Counted from the first letter of the stretch, positions 1 through 11,690 are shown. The stretch: DNA of 64,000 nucleotides from Azorinus chamasolen (GCA_963576725.1 OY755247.1:13024534-13088533); one strand, 5' to 3'. Program-made: numbers and translations. The notes: a model not told the origin generated them from the letters alone.

Positions 1-163
1 TCGTAACTACTTATTTGCTCTTATAGGAGTAAATGTTCTATTTATCACAATGATTTCAAACTACGAAATTTTAAAAATTTCCTTTACTCTAGTTAATGCT
101 CCTTTTTGGTAGATTTATTCAATGTGGTTGGATCTAAAATTAGCCTGTGGAGGAAAGGGTTAA
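1..163 (-). mobile_element. TTAA MITE family A, cut by window edge
   Basis: Right half of the central hairpin (tttgctc/ggagtaaat), then the family A arm (ctagttaatgctcc, gatttattca, ggttggatctaaaa) and a GGGTTAA end. Complete copies at 16066 and 29593 show the whole plan. Confidence 0.8.
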
Positions 164-187
164 ATGCAGTAAACGAGTTTGCTGTCA

Positions 188-262
188 TTTGCAAGCAGTG
201 TAGACGTTGAGGAGCCCTCTGATTAGGGTCTGCACAGTTTGTCATTCAAAATCCTCACAAAT
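188..262. repeat. Hairpin-core fragment, family G-like
   Basis: Contains tttgcaagcagtgtagac, gaggagccctctgat and agggtctgcacagtttgtc, matching the centre of family G (6994, 36027). No TTAA ends are visible, so this is a fragment. Confidence 0.5.
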
Positions 263-294
263 TATACCTTTTTCATAGTGTATGACATCTATCT

Positions 295-557
295 TTAACT
301 CTTTTTCTGTTGTATATTAATGTAAGAAATTGTGTTACCATGGATATCTATTAGCAGGTTTTTTTTTATAATGGCACAATTATGAGCAAATAATGTTTTT
401 GGTATCTGCAGAAACTGTAGAGTCAGATCTATTATAATTCAATAAGACAAACACAGCAGACCCTCCCTGATCAGATGTTTCCTATAGGATATATCTGATC
501 TGGATCTACTCCGTTTGCAAAGACATGAAAAAGCATTTATATGAGGAAAAAGGATAA
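295..557 (+). mobile_element. TTAA MITE family B1, diverged
   Basis: B1 plan: TTAAC start, a segment resembling gaatattcatgtaagaaat, agaaactgtagagtcagatc, the core hairpin (gcagaccc ... gatctggatctactccgtttgc), then a GGATAA end. The core is damaged. Confidence 0.7.
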
Positions 558-713
558 ATTCCACTTTGGAAATTCAGCATGGAAAAAGTTAATGAACTGA
601 TACAAAACAACCAAACCTTTGAAGTGATCAATTAGATTAGCTGTCAGTTTTTAACCTTGTCAAATCTCTAATTATTCTAGCATATGTAGTTTTGGTAAAA
701 AATGTTACTCCCA
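558..713. other. AT-rich spacer, no feature seen
   Basis: Short spacer between two B1 copies. No open frame, hairpin or known repeat recognised. Confidence 0.4.
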
Positions 714-937
714 TTAAACCTTCCCTCATGTAATGACTTTTTCTACATCTTTGTAAACAGAGTAGACCCAGATCAGAGAGTCTGCTGTTTTATGATATTA
801 TATTAGACCTGGCTACAGTTTCTTCCAATATTTAAATATCCAGTGAACATAATTATACTTGATTAAATTTTAAAATTTCAGCTAAAAATATTCATGATGT
901 CATTATGTCGTATTCAACAGAGAAAGGCTAGCGTTAA
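714..937 (-). mobile_element. TTAA MITE family B1 with collapsed hairpin
   Basis: Reverse B1 with TTAA at both ends. One hairpin arm is largely gone: agtagacccagatcagag runs straight into tctgctg. The other half, including ctacagtttct and attcatgatgtcatta, is present. Confidence 0.7.
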
Positions 938-945
938 CATGAACC

Positions 946-1033
946 AATTCCCTCCTAATGACACCTTTTTACGCCACTGTAAAAGTCATTTTTTGAAACC
1001 ATTGTGATTAAAGAGAGCATTTGCTCCAAAGGA
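946..1033 (-). mobile_element. TTAA MITE family A fragment
   Basis: attccctcc, gacacctttttacgcc, actgtaaaagtca and gaaaccattgtgat are the outer arm of A. The copy stops in the first hairpin arm at gcatttgctcc. Confidence 0.65.
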
Positions 1034-1239
1034 TGAATAATCATGCCAGTAGACCACCTTGTCAAAAGATCAAATGACTTCAATACAAAAGGCAATAGCT
1101 CAATAATCCTTTCATCCACACTGTCTTGTGGAAATAATTTCTGTAAGTCCAATCAAGGAATGACTCACATCAAATTACGTCACACACATCTACACATCAT
1201 TATAAATGCATATGCAAAATTTGAGGTTTAATGGTGATG

Positions 1240-1815
1240 AAATGTAGAAGTAATACTTGAGAAGTTATGAAGAGTAACGAAGGGAAATAACTCCCTCAAA
1301 AATAAATTACAACCCTTGTTGACTGCACATCCTCTCATCACCCTCTATCCATACATAAAGTTTCACAGTTGTGCCTACAATACTTGAGAAGCTCCGAACA
1401 AAATATTGCTTCTGAAAAGTAACTATGGGGAATAACTCCCTCAAAAAGGAATTTATAGTTACAACTCTTGTTGACTACACATCCTCTTATCACCCTCATG
1501 ATGTGTCCCAAGTTTGAAAACAATATCATAAACAAGTTTCTAGAAAATGGCATATCCCAAAAATAAGTCCCAATTAAGAGACAAAATATGAAGTTAAAAA
1601 GGGGCATAATTTTGTCAAATTTTGTGCAAGAGTTGAAACATGGAGAAGAATGTCCCCACATAACACTTATGTATTTAAGTTTGAAGGTGGTATCAAAAAC
1701 AGTTTTCAAGAAAAAAAGCAAATGTCTCAGAAAAACGCGAGTGACGGACGACAGATGGACAAGGTGATTCCTATATAGCCCCCATATAAGTGGTGGGGGT
1801 ATTATAAGAAACAAG
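1240..1815 (+). mobile_element. PRL-like element, 5'-truncated
   Basis: Two diverged monomers share aataactccctcaaaaa and cttgttgactrcacatcctc. They are followed by gtgacggacgac, a short microsatellite-like tract, and the terminal hairpin tagcccccatataagtggtgggggta, the usual PRL tail. No AACAAGAG start is visible. A 158-codon reverse frame across it has no recognisable domain and is taken as chance. Confidence 0.6.
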
Positions 1816-1989
1816 TAATGAGAGCATAGAAAGCAATGCCATAGTCCCCTATCGGCTGAACTTTAATTCCAACTGCTGTAATTCCGTGCCAAAAAAAGGC
1901 ATCGTAACAAAATTCAAACTTGATCTGTAACTCATTATAATAAAGCGAAATCCCAAATATCACTTCAATATCTGCTAGGGTTTAGAAAA

Positions 1990-3467
1990 AACAAGAGGGC
2001 CAGAATGGCCCTGACATCGCTCACCAGCCAATCAGAGGAGAAGATGTTCAAAGTTTTCACTATATGTTTCTAGAGAAAACTGGCACCCCTGGGGTGGGGT
2101 CAATTTTGACCCCAGGGGCATAATGTATCTAACTTTTGTAGAGGACCTGAACATGATGCTATGTGCCAGATATGAAAGCTGAGAACCGTTCAGTTTCAGA
2201 GAAGAATATATTCAAAGTTTTACCATATATTTCTATTGAAAACTGGCTACCCCTGGGGCGGGGCCAATTATGACCCTAGGGGCATAATTTATATAACTTT
2301 TGTAGAGGACCTGAACATGATGCTTTGTGCCAAATATGAAAGCTGAGAACCTTCCAGTTTCAGAGGAGAAGATTTTCAAAGTTTCACTATATGTTTCTAT
2401 TGAAAACTGACCACCCCTGGGGCGGGGCCAATTTTGACCCCAGGGGCATAATTTATACAACTTTTGTAGAGGACCTGAACATGATGCTATGTGCCAAATA
2501 TGAAAGCTGAGAACCCTGTAGATTCAGAGGAGAAGATTTTCAAAGTTGTCACTATATGTTTCTATTCAAAACTGGCTACCCCTGGGGCGGGCCAATTTTG
2601 ACCCCAGGGGCATAATTTATATAACTTTTGTAGAGGACCTGAACATGATGCTATGTGCCAAATATGAAAGCTGAGAACCCTGTAGATTCAGAGGAGAAGA
2701 TTTTCAAAGTTGTCACTATATGTTTCTAATGAAATCTGGCTACCCCTGGGGCGGGGCCAATTTTGACCCCAGGGCCATAATTTATATAACTTTTGTAGAG
2801 GACCTGAACATGATGCTATGTGCCAAATATGAAAGCTGAGAACCCTGTAGATTCAGAGGAGAAGATTTTCAAAGTTGTCACTATATGTTTCTATTCAAAA
2901 CTGGCTACCCCTGGGGCGGGGCCAATTTTGACCCCAGGGGCATAATTTATATAACTTTTGTAGAGGACCTGAACATGATGCTATGTGCCAAATATGAAAG
3001 CTGAGAACCCTGTAGATTCAGAGGAGAAGATTTTCAAAGTTGTCACTATATGTTTCTATTCAAAACTGGCTACCCCTGGGGCGGGGCCAATTTTGACCCC
3101 AGGGGCATAATTTATATAACTTTTGTAGAGGACCTGAACATGATGCTTTGTGCCAAATATGAAAGCTGAGAACCCTGTATATTCAGAGGAGAAGATTTTC
3201 AAAGTTTTACTATATATTTCAATAGAAAACAAGGCACCCCTGGGGCGGGGCCAATTTTGACCCCAGGGGCAAAATTTATATAACTTTTGTAGAGGACCTA
3301 AAGATGATGCTATGTACCAAAGATGAAAGCTGAGAACCCTGTAGATTCAGAGGAGAAGATTTTTAAAGGTTCAAATTGTTGACGCCCGACGACGGACGAC
3401 GACGGACGACGGACATCAAGTGATAACAAAAGCTCACCCTGAGCACAAAAGTGCTCTGGTGAGCTAA
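1990..3467 (+). mobile_element. PRL element with eight 164-165 bp monomers
   Basis: Starts AACAAGAG followed by gggccagaatggccc, which folds. The core is eight monomers marked by acccctgggg at 2085, 2249, 2413, 2578, 2742, 2907, 3072 and 3236, a period of 164-165 bp. The tail has gacgacggacgacgg, then a hairpin of two gctcacc/ggtgagc arms and AAAA. The 5' segment gctcaccag reappears inverted in the tail. The plan matches pearl-type bivalve elements and Helentron-like non-autonomous elements (family knowledge); the class is inferred. Confidence 0.8.
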
Positions 3468-5187
3468 AAAAGAGGGCCATGAGGCCCTGAAGCGCTCACC
3501 TGAGATAACCCCGGGGGCGGGCCACTTTTGACCACAAGAAATCATTTGTACAACCTTGGTAGAGAACCACAAGGCAAAGCAGTATGCCATTAATTAAAGG
3601 TCTAAGCCTTATGGTTTCAGAGAAAAATAATATTTTATATTTTTCCCATGAAAAACTAATAAGCCCTGAGGCAGGGCCAAGTTTTGCCCAGTGGTCAGGG
3701 TCGTAAGTTGAACATTCTTGGCAGAGGACCACAAGCCACAGCTACATATTTGTAGAGGACCATTAGATCATGTTACATACCAAACACTAGGCCTTACTGT
3801 TTCAGTAGATTTTTAAAGATTTTCCTATGAAAAACTGAAAAGCCCTTGGGCGGGGCCATTTATGGTCTGGGGTCATAATTTGAACAATCTTTGTTGAGGA
3901 CCATAAGATCATGCTACATACCAAATATCAAAGGTATAGGCCTTACAGTTTCAGAAGAAGATTTTTAAAGATTTTCCTATGAAAAACTGATAAGCCCTTG
4001 GGCCATTTTTGGCCCAGGGGGTCATAATTTAAACAATCTTTGTAGAAGACCATAAGATCAAGTTACATACCAAATATCAAAGGTCTAGGCCTTACAGTTT
4101 CGGAGAAGATTTTAAAGATTTTCCTATGAAAAACTGATAAGCCCTTGGGCGGAGCCATTTTTGACCCAGGGGTAATAATTTGAACAATCTTTGTAGAGGA
4201 CCATAAGATCAAGTAACATACCAAATATCAAAGGTTTAGGCCTTACAGTTTCAGAGAAGAAGATTTTTAAAGATTTTCCTATGAAAAACTGATAAGCCCT
4301 TTTTTGACCCAGGGGTCATAATTTGAACAATCTTTGTAAAGGACCATAAGATCATGCTACATACCAAATATCAAAGGTCTAGGCCTTACAGTTTCAGACA
4401 AGAAGATTTTTAAAGATTTTCCTATGAACAAGAGGGCCAAGATGGCCCTTAATCGCTCACCTGATTACCATATATTTAAGATTTTTGCAGGGTAGCCCAT
4501 GGGACAATATATGAACAATGTTGATAGTGGATCATGAGCAGTGGATCATGAGCAGTGGTTCTGCAGAACAAGATATTCAAAGATTTAGTATATTGATTTT
4601 ATCAAGACAATGATTCTGACCAATGAAGTTTGGGCTAAAAATGTGCTCTCTAAAGAAATTTTTCTAAGATTTGACCTAGTGACATACTTTTTATTCCCAC
4701 CCAACCCATGATCACACTTAACCTTGATATCAACAAGACAAACACTCTGAGCAAGTTTGAGGAAGACTGGGCTAAAAATGTTGCCACTGGAGTGTAAACT
4801 AGATTTCTCTACGATATGACCCAGTGACCTTCTTTTTGACCTCATATAACCCACTTTCAAACTTGTCCAAGATTTTATTAGGACAATCATTCTGACCAAT
4901 TTTCATGAATATTTGGCTGTAAATGTGACCTCTAGAGTGGTCACAAGGTTTTCGTACTATTTGACCTAGTCAACTTGACCCACTTTCAAACTCGTCCGAG
5001 ATTTTATCAAGACATTCATTCTGATAAAGTTTCATGAAGATTAGACTACAATTGTGACCCCTAGAGTGTTCAGATGATGTAAAAACTGATAAGCCCTTGG
5101 GCTGGGCCATTTTTTGCCCAGGGGTCATAATTTGAACAATCTTTGTAGAGGACCATAAGATCATGCTTCATACTAAATATCAAAGAG
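3468..5187 (+). mobile_element. PRL element of a second core type, split by an insertion
   Basis: Directly abuts the previous element. Starts with agagggccatgaggccct. Diverged monomers repeat aaaactgataagccctt, aatctttgtagaggacc and aggccttacagtttcag. The core stops at 4437 and resumes at 5081 with aaaaactgataagccc, showing that the intervening 640 bp was inserted. The microsatellite and 3' hairpin are missing, so the right end is truncated. A complete relative lies reversed at 47062. Confidence 0.75.
4437..5080 (+). mobile_element. PRL element nested in another PRL element
   Basis: Starts acaagagggccaag, with a gggcc/ggccc hairpin and gctcacctgatta. Monomers carry gacccactttcaaactcgtc and gttcatgaagatt-like stretches, the same core as the full copy at 19527. 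Its own tail hairpin is missing. Confidence 0.75.
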
Positions 5188-5209
5188 ATTTAGAGAGTCT
5201 TTACTGCAT

Positions 5210-5468
5210 CAGGGGTGCGGAATTACTATGCCCGACATGATATTCCCATTGCACTTGTCTGTGGTCAAGTGAACGTAGATGGGTTTGACATAATTTTCTA
5301 TCCTATAGCATGTTGCACTGAGAGAATCACTTACATAAATGAGCAGTACCGTTATTATTATGTTGAATTCTTTTGCTGCACAAGCGTACTTTAGCTATGG
5401 CCAAGTAGAAATTTCAGACCCAACTTGTCTGTGGGCAAGTGGAAAAAATCCAAAATTCCACACCCCTG
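5210..5468. mobile_element. Short inverted-repeat element, hAT-like ends
   Basis: Starts caggggtgcggaatt and ends aattccacacccctg, so the ends are inverted with one mismatch. A second internal inverted pair reads acttgtctgtgg/caagtgga-like. CAGGGGTG ends are common in hAT transposons, but the flanks (tactgcat and aggtaacg) do not match as an 8-bp duplication. The class is tentative. Confidence 0.6.
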
Positions 5469-5556
5469 AGGTAACGAGTAAAAAAACTACCCAACGTTGA
5501 TGAAAGACCTTTCACACATGTATGAAATATGACAGTCCTGCTGGTTACAAAATGGT

Positions 5557-5809
5557 TTAACCCTTTCCCTCATATAAAATTGTTTTTATGCATTTGCCAA
5601 CAGAGTAGACCCAGATCAGATGGCTCCTAGAGGAGAAATCTGATCAGGGTCTGCTCTGTTTGCTAATGGAATTTTTGATAGATCTGTTCCTTTACTTTCT
5701 AAAATGGCTAAAAATGTTCCATCTTCCATATTTCATTGTAACTATTTTGTCCAGGAATAGTCAGTAGGTATTGAAATTTGAATTAAACACAGAACAGGGA
5801 AAGGGTTAA
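5557..5809 (-). mobile_element. TTAA MITE family B2, full length
   Basis: TTAACCC to GGGTTAA. B2 differs from B1 in one arm: it carries tccaccttccatatttcat-like, aactattttgtcca and aggtattgaaatt instead of the gaatattcatgtaag arm. The core hairpin is cagagtagacccagatcaga ... tctgatcagggtctgctctg. Confidence 0.8.
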
Positions 5810-5863
5810 AATGACAGACATCTCAATTTTTAAAAGTCCACAACAGATCACAATTTTGTTTAA

Positions 5864-6166
5864 AACAAGAGTGTTCCGAGGAACACATGTATCACCTGCT
5901 TGCAGCCGACACAAACACTGTTTTAAGCTGAAAACTAAAATCAGAACAAAGGGGAGTAACTCAAAAAGTATTGCATGCAGAGTGATGAACCTTAGCTACA
6001 TCAATGGTCCTCAATGAGAGGAAGACACCTGTGAAATTTGAAAGCTCTATAAAAATTAGTTTAGAAATGACAGCCAAAAAAAGAAAGTGTGACAGACAGA
6101 CAGACAGACAGACGATGGAAAAGTGATCCCTATGTGACACATTGCCTCTCGGCAGGTGACACAAAC
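5864..6166 (+). mobile_element. Short PRL element, single core unit
   Basis: AACAAGAG, then the stem tgttccgaggaaca, then tatcacctgc. A short core follows, then a (gaca)n tract at 6090-6112, then the tail hairpin tgacacattgcctctcggcaggtgaca. The 5' tatcacctgc pairs with the tail gcaggtgaca. It shows that a PRL element can exist with one core unit. Confidence 0.7.
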
Positions 6167-6337
6167 ACAGTCTAACAGTTATGTCCCTTGGTCAAATGTT
6201 AGCCCTTGTGATGATAAACAAGTGTGTCAAGTTTCATAAAACTTGCATAAATAGTAAAGCAGTAAGAGACTTGCTAAAAATACCAAGTTTTATCATGTTA
6301 CTGAAAATATAAGTTTATTGTAAGGACTATCACTTTA

Positions 6338-6536
6338 CATCCCATTCCTCCTTGAATAAATCTACCCAAAAGGAGCGTTAACTAGAGAAAAGGACAATTT
6401 TAGAATTTTGTAGTTTGTAACCATTGTGATAAATAGAGCATTTGCTCCTATAGGAGCAAATTCTATATTTAACACAATGGTTTCAAGTGACTATTACAGA
6501 GGCGTAGAAAGGCGTATTTATAAAGGAAAGGCTTAA
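6338..6536 (+). mobile_element. TTAA MITE family A, left arm shortened
   Basis: cccattcctc joins directly to cttgaataaatctaccc, losing part of the arm. The central hairpin is present, with one arm degraded (attctatatttaacac). About 25 bp after the GCTTAA end a second copy of the terminal stretch ggcgtatttatggaggaaag occurs at 6566-6590. Confidence 0.7.
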
Positions 6537-6993
6537 TTTTCCAAATGAAATTTTGTTGAGGAATAGAAAGGCGTATTTATGGAGGAAAGAGGTACAACAA
6601 TTTATAGTGTTAAAGTTAGGATTCTGAAGAGGCTCTGAATTATTATGCATTTCATAAAAGCAACTATTAATTTTCAGAACACATCAAATCAGGGTTAAGA
6701 GCTGAAAATGAATTTTCATTGTGAGAAATACAATTATTCCTATTAAAAATAAAACAATCTTTGTTCACCAAACAAACCAACAAAATGCACACTAAGTAAC
6801 TTTGCTGTCTGCTCAACTGTAGTATGCAACATTTAAAACTATTTAATTTTCTTTCTGATTTTTTACAAAGTTGAGGCTGAGTGACAAACACTTTACATCT
6901 TTGATCAGGCCCTTTTTTTAGGGCCTGATCAGGATCAAAACTATTTGCATAGGTCCCAAATGTCTGGAGAACTCTCCACTAGCTTGTAAAAAG
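6537..6993. other. Unassigned spacer with one small palindrome
   Basis: AT-rich, no supported gene. The notable item is the stem gatcaggccct / agggcctgatc around a T-rich loop at 6902-6932, which resembles the central core of the MITE hairpins without their outer arms. Confidence 0.4.
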
Positions 6994-7206
6994 TTAACCC
7001 TTTCAACACCGAATTTTCACATGGACTATTCCAAAATTCACACAGGTCAAGCTTACAGTGAATATCTAGGGATTTTTCTCAAGAAAAGTGAAACATGACA
7101 AACAATGCAGACCCTGATGACAGGGCTCCTCTTGGAGCCCTCTCATCTGGGTCTACACTGATTGCAAAGGACATTAGTGACTCGTTTCCAGCATTGTAAG
7201 GGATAA
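6994..7206 (+). mobile_element. TTAA MITE family G
   Basis: TTAACCCTTTCAACACCG start, cacaggtcaagcttacagtg, aaagtgaaacatgacaaac. The core hairpin is gcagaccctgat ... ggagccctctcatctgggtc, then gacattagtgactcg and a GGGATAA end. The arms are unlike A or B, but the core is related. A complete reverse copy is at 36027. Confidence 0.75.
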
Positions 7207-7433
7207 CTCTTTGCAGACTGGAGGCGGACAATCCTTTCATTTATGGCCCACTCAAACAGTTTGGATCCAGATCAATAGCGCCAATGTAGGGCCTGATCTG
7301 AGATTGAATCTCTTTGACACTCACATTCAACTCTTGCAAACAAAAAATGAGAAAGAAAATTTGTAGTTTTGTGAATGCAGATGACAATTGAGCAGCAGCA
7401 GACGACAAAATTACTTAGCATTCAAAGAGTTAA
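7203..7433 (+). mobile_element. TTAA MITE family H
   Basis: Begins at the end of the preceding G copy: ataactctttgcagactgg, then ggatccagatca ... ctgatctgagatt, acgacaattgagcag-like, and an aaagagTTAA end. Another copy is at 39965. Confidence 0.65.
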
Positions 7434-7655
7434 ACAGCTCTTTACTGGGTCCCATTCTATTTGCACTGCCCACTAATCCCATTTCCCCCACTATTCCAGG
7501 GGTAAACTAATCCAGGTTCATTATGCCGTTCTCTCTCGTTATAACGATTTGAAAACACAATAATGTTGTCAAATAGTTTCGATTCATTATCGGAAGGCAG
7601 ATGAAATCAACAGAAATTGCATTACGATGAGGACACTAGTATCGCATCAGGAAAT
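7434..7655. other. Spacer, no feature seen
   Basis: Mixed-sequence spacer without a clear repeat or frame. Confidence 0.35.
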
Positions 7656-7857
7656 TTAACCCTTTCATTTATGCATAACTTGATCACTTCAGGAATATCT
7701 GTTAACTTTATTTTTACAAATCTAAGTTGCTGACTTGGACAAAAAGTATAGGACCGGATTTATATTATCTGATCAGACGACTCCTACAGGAGCTGTCTGA
7801 TCTGGGTCTACTGTGTGCAAATGCATAAAAAGGTGTTTACATGAGGGAAAGGGTTAA
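7656..7857 (+). mobile_element. TTAA MITE family B, left arm diverged
   Basis: TTAA at both ends. The right side (gatcagacgactcctacagg ... tgtctgatctgggtctac, gcaaatgcataaaaaggtg) is B. The left arm is hard to align to B1 or B2. Confidence 0.65.
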
Positions 7858-7965
7858 CACTATTTGTAATTAACTGGCAATGCAAATCAAACACCAAGAA
7901 AAAAGACAATTACACACTATTGTCCATCAGTCTTTTGATATTTTTCATGCAATTTTTCAGTCTTG

Positions 7966-8200
7966 TTAACTTTTTACTCCATGAATATTCATGTAAGAAA
8001 TCATTAATTAGAATATTTATTACAATAGCACAGTCATGGACACTGGAATTTTGGACAAGGCACAAACTGCAAAATCATATATCAATGTTATAAATATCAT
8101 AAGCAAACAAAGCAGACCCTGATCAGAAGACTCCCACAGGAACTGGATCTACTCTGTTTGCAAAGGCATAGAAAGGCGTTTCTATAAAGTAAAGGGTTAA
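7966..8200 (+). mobile_element. TTAA MITE family B1
   Basis: TTAAC, ccatgaatattcatgtaaga, aagcaaacaaagcagaccct, a shortened hairpin, gtttgcaaaggcatagaaag, GGGTTAA. Confidence 0.8.
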
Positions 8201-8203
8201 GAG

Positions 8204-8454
8204 TTAACCCTCCGCTTGCTATTCGTGTCAATATACCTACCTGTAAGTAGTGAAGACCCAGATGAGACAGCTCCTGCAGGAGCTGTCTCATCAGGGTCTG
8301 CACTATTTACAAGTTGATTGTGCAACCAGTGCACTCCACAGCAGTGATTGAACAGGAAAATAATTGTAGACAGTGAAGATATATGTAATTATACAACAGG
8401 ACATGAGTAAAGAAGGAGAATGCATTTTAAAGTTCAGCAAAAGAAGCCAGTTAA
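8204..8454 (+). mobile_element. TTAA MITE family E
   Basis: TTAACCCTCCGCTTGCTATTC, acctacctgtaa, the hairpin gacccagatgagacagctcc ... gagctgtctcatcagggtc, gtgcaaccagtgcactccac, and a decayed GTTAAC end. Starts 4 bp after the preceding B1. Confidence 0.75.
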
Positions 8455-8535
8455 CATTTCAGATACATGTATATTGATAGTCCTCCCCACCCAAACCCTA
8501 GTCACTGGATAAAATACTTTTAAATTTTCATTCAA

Positions 8536-8785
8536 TTAACCATTTCCCTGTTCTATATTTATTTGATATTTAAATAACTACTGAACATTCATGGACAAAA
8601 TAGTTATATTGAAATATGGAAGGTGGAGCATTGTAGCTATTTTAATAAGTAAAGAAACAGGTCTATCAAATTTCAAAAGCAAACAGAGCAGACCCTGATA
8701 AGACGGCCCCTGTAGGAGCCGTCTGATCTAGGTCGACTCTGTTTGCAAATGCGTGAAAACACGTTTATATGAAAGAAAGGGTTAA
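8536..8785 (+). mobile_element. TTAA MITE family B2
   Basis: TTAACCATTTCCCTGTTC, tatatttatttgat, aaatatggaaggtgga, the core hairpin gcagaccctgataagacgg ... ccgtctgatctaggtc, and a GGGTTAA end. Confidence 0.8.
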
Positions 8786-8940
8786 AGAATAGATTTGCAG
8801 ATAAAACAGTGCTGTTATAACAATTAATCTAAAAGATATTCATACTGTCGTTACTTCTTATTCATAGAGTAAAGGTTCAATCACTCCTGTGAGGCTGTCT
8901 CAAGCTCCAGTCTGAGAGTTTTGGAGATTGTGTGAGTTAT

Positions 8941-9190
8941 TTAACCCTTTGTTTGCTATTCACGTCAATATACTTACCTGTAAATAGTGAAGACCCGGAT
9001 GAGACAGCTCCTGCAGGAGCTGTCTGATCAGGGTCTGCACTATTTAAAAGTTGATTGTGCAACCAGTGCACTTCACAGCAGTGATTGCACAGCGAAATAC
9101 TTGTACACAGTGAAGATATGTGTAGTTATACAACAGGGCATGGGTAAAGAAGGAGAAATGTATTTTAAAATTCAGCAAGAGAAGGGTTAA
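8941..9190 (+). mobile_element. TTAA MITE family E, full length
   Basis: Clean ends TTAACCC and GGGTTAA. The hairpin gacccggatgagacagctcc ... ggagctgtctgatcagggtc differs slightly from the copies at 8204 and 26802. Confidence 0.85.
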
Positions 9191-9382
9191 GATTATATTA
9201 CAGTTGTATTCCTATGTGAATTTCCTGATTAACCAATTTTATTGACAAATAGCTTTGAGCGGCACTGTAATGCCAAGAATAATGTCATCAATGTAGAATG
9301 TAAGTATTGTGTCCGGGACAAATGTACGTCTCGATAATATTTATCGACAGATAAAGAAGTGTACTCAAATACTAAAATCGTT

Positions 9383-9481
9383 ATTTCTCTACCAAACCCA
9401 ATGTTGTGACCACTCTTTAGAATGGAGACGATTCTAAAGAGTGGTCACAACATAGGGTTTGGTGGAGAAATAAAGGAGTTA
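9383..9481. mobile_element. Hairpin D
   Basis: Arms atttctctaccaaaccca / gggtttggtggagaaat surround tgtgaccactctttagaat and its complement attctaaagagtggtcac. The loop is nearly absent. Outer flanks are only partly recognisable. Confidence 0.75.
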
Positions 9482-9757
9482 TTTTGGAAAATGTTTTACT
9501 GTTAAGGACTACTATGTCTACTCATAATATTGTACAAAAGTTGTACAAAATGCAAAAAAGCAAAAAAGAGCCATAACTCTGTGAGGAAACTCCAGAAAAA
9601 GCCTAATTAAAGTCAGTTGATCCTCTGGCACAAGGCAATTTGCTCTGATTCATGATTCAGGGTGTGTGAATCAAGAATCAATGCATGAATCATCTAAATC
9701 AAATATTAAGGTTAATTGTTTCACTAGCTGGCATTTATTAAATAAAGAAATTTATCT

Positions 9758-9983
9758 TTAACCCTTCACTTGCTGAATTTTAAAATATATTTCTCCTTCT
9801 TTACCCATGCCCTGTTGTATAATTACATATATCTTCACTGTGTACAAGTATTTCGCTGTGCAATCACTGCTGTGGAGTGCACTGGTGGCACAATCAACTT
9901 GTAAATAGTGCAGGAGCTGTCTCATCTGGGTCTTCACTATTTACAGCTAGGTATATAGACGCAAATAGCAAGCGAAGGGTTAA
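9758..9983 (-). mobile_element. TTAA MITE family E with one hairpin arm lost
   Basis: Reverse E with TTAA at both ends. The first arm is missing: aaatagtgcaggagctgtct goes straight to the second arm ctcatctgggtcttcac. Confidence 0.75.
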
Positions 9984-10959
9984 GTCTGATTAACTTCTTT
10001 TATAGTGTAGCAAACTGGACTTGGTATCTTGCATATTTAGGGGGTCAACCGGTCTATGAAAAATAACAAGATGTGTCATATATCAAAATGTTTGTCCGGG
10101 ACTTTATAATTTGAAAACGATGTTCGTTAGTGCCAAAGTGGTTGGAGTCGACAGAAATCCAAGATGGCCGCCAAGATGGCCGCCAAACTTGAGAAAACAA
10201 CCAAGTTTACCCAATTCCTGCATTACTCCTGTATATTTGCATATGTTTAATCCAAAACTGTTTTGTTTTAAGCGTAAACAAATCTTCTTCAAATTATTTA
10301 CTTTCAATCGTTTAATAATGTACAGATTAAGGTCAATTTCAATGTCAAGTTCAAGGTCAATGGTCAATTTATCTAAAAAATGGCCATTTAAAAAGTTTTT
10401 TTTAATGTGATACACTCCTTACAAAACAAAATACCATTTATTGTATTCTTACACGTATGTATAGCACTTTTCCTTTGATATATCTGGTTGCCATTGTTAT
10501 ATCAAAGATTGTGGATCACATGTCTGTGATGTGCATTTGCCATTTTTTCAAAATAAGTGGAACTGATGATGCTTGCTAAATGGATATCAACTGAATTTAT
10601 CGTAAAACTTTCGAATGGAACCAATTAAACCAAAAATAGTTGTTTTGTTACTATGAAGTAAATTATATTTTCGAAAGAAACCCCCATCCCACCCCATCCC
10701 ATTGTATATGATTTAGCCATTACTTATGTAGTCTGCTTCAATGTCATCTGGTGAATAAATCGCAAGTAAGAACGAGAAAGCGACGGATTCTTCAGAAAAA
10801 ATACCAACACGCGTGTATGAAAAGTTTCTTTTTCTTTTTCAAAGAGGTTAGATTAATGCTATTTTGCTTTCCTTTTAGCAGTTAAATGGAAAAGTAGTAA
10901 AGTCAGGCAGACAAAGCCCCATACAAGACGCAATCACCACCAAAACACCGATAGATAGC

Positions 10960-11110
10960 ATGACACATACACAAACACACACACACAACTACACACCCAA
11001 ATGCACACTGCTACACACATACGAGATGAGCACAGAAAACACCAACAAACACAAACACTAGAGACAAACATTCCACACATGAACAAATCTACAAACACAA
11101 AGACTAAAGA
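10960..11110. repeat. CA-rich low-complexity tract
   Basis: Irregular ACACA-rich stretch with many cacaaacac and acacacac runs. Any frame crossing it encodes low-complexity sequence and is not a gene. Confidence 0.7.
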
Positions 11111-11494
11111 CAAACAAAAGCAAGGGTGACAAAGGGAGTACCGCCGTGGCACGGTCAATAGCAAAAACACCACTGGGAGTTTAAACCAGTTTACGTACGT
11201 CCTAACCTCACACTTCTCTCAAAGTCATCCCACCTTTACAAGTAATGTAAATAAAGGTATCCCTGCCGGACTTACCCACAACATAGAAGACGGTAAACAC
11301 ATGACAATATGTAAAACATAGCGTAATAACTGTGAAAATCCGTAAAATATGTACTCAATGACATTGCTGAAGTCAGAGCACCTGCAGGGAAGCCGTTAAG
11401 GGCACGACAGGGAAAAAGTAATACATGAGTCTGGTCAGCTTATCCCGTATCTTATACAGCTAGTAGATATATTCCTATATACGTTAACCAGCAC

Positions 11495-11690
11495 AGCACT
11501 ATTATTCGAGCTACACTGTCTACTGATTTATAGTCAATGAGATTATTTTACATTTTTGCGACAGTGTCGCTCTAAGTTCATACTGCGTGGATATGCAGGC
11601 TGATCTGGAGCTACATTTTTCGCATATGACAAACGACAAATGCTGTCTGTGGCAGGATACGGTTTTATCATCATCATTATTGTATCAAAA
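11495..11690. repeat. Dispersed repeat copy 1 (agctacactgtc type)
   Basis: Contains gagctacactgtc, gcgacagtgtcgc, caggctgatctggagctac and tttttcgcatatgac. Related blocks occur at 11985-12165 and 14390-14515, all inside the 5.35-kb element. Confidence 0.5.

Noticed and set aside
1338..1814. 158-codon reverse open frame, the longest in the window
   Set aside because: Lies across PRL-like monomers and the terminal hairpin, has no recognisable domain, and is AT-rich with hydrophobic runs typical of chance frames.
5210..5468. Firm hAT classification
   Set aside because: End motif fits but the flanking 8 bases do not match.
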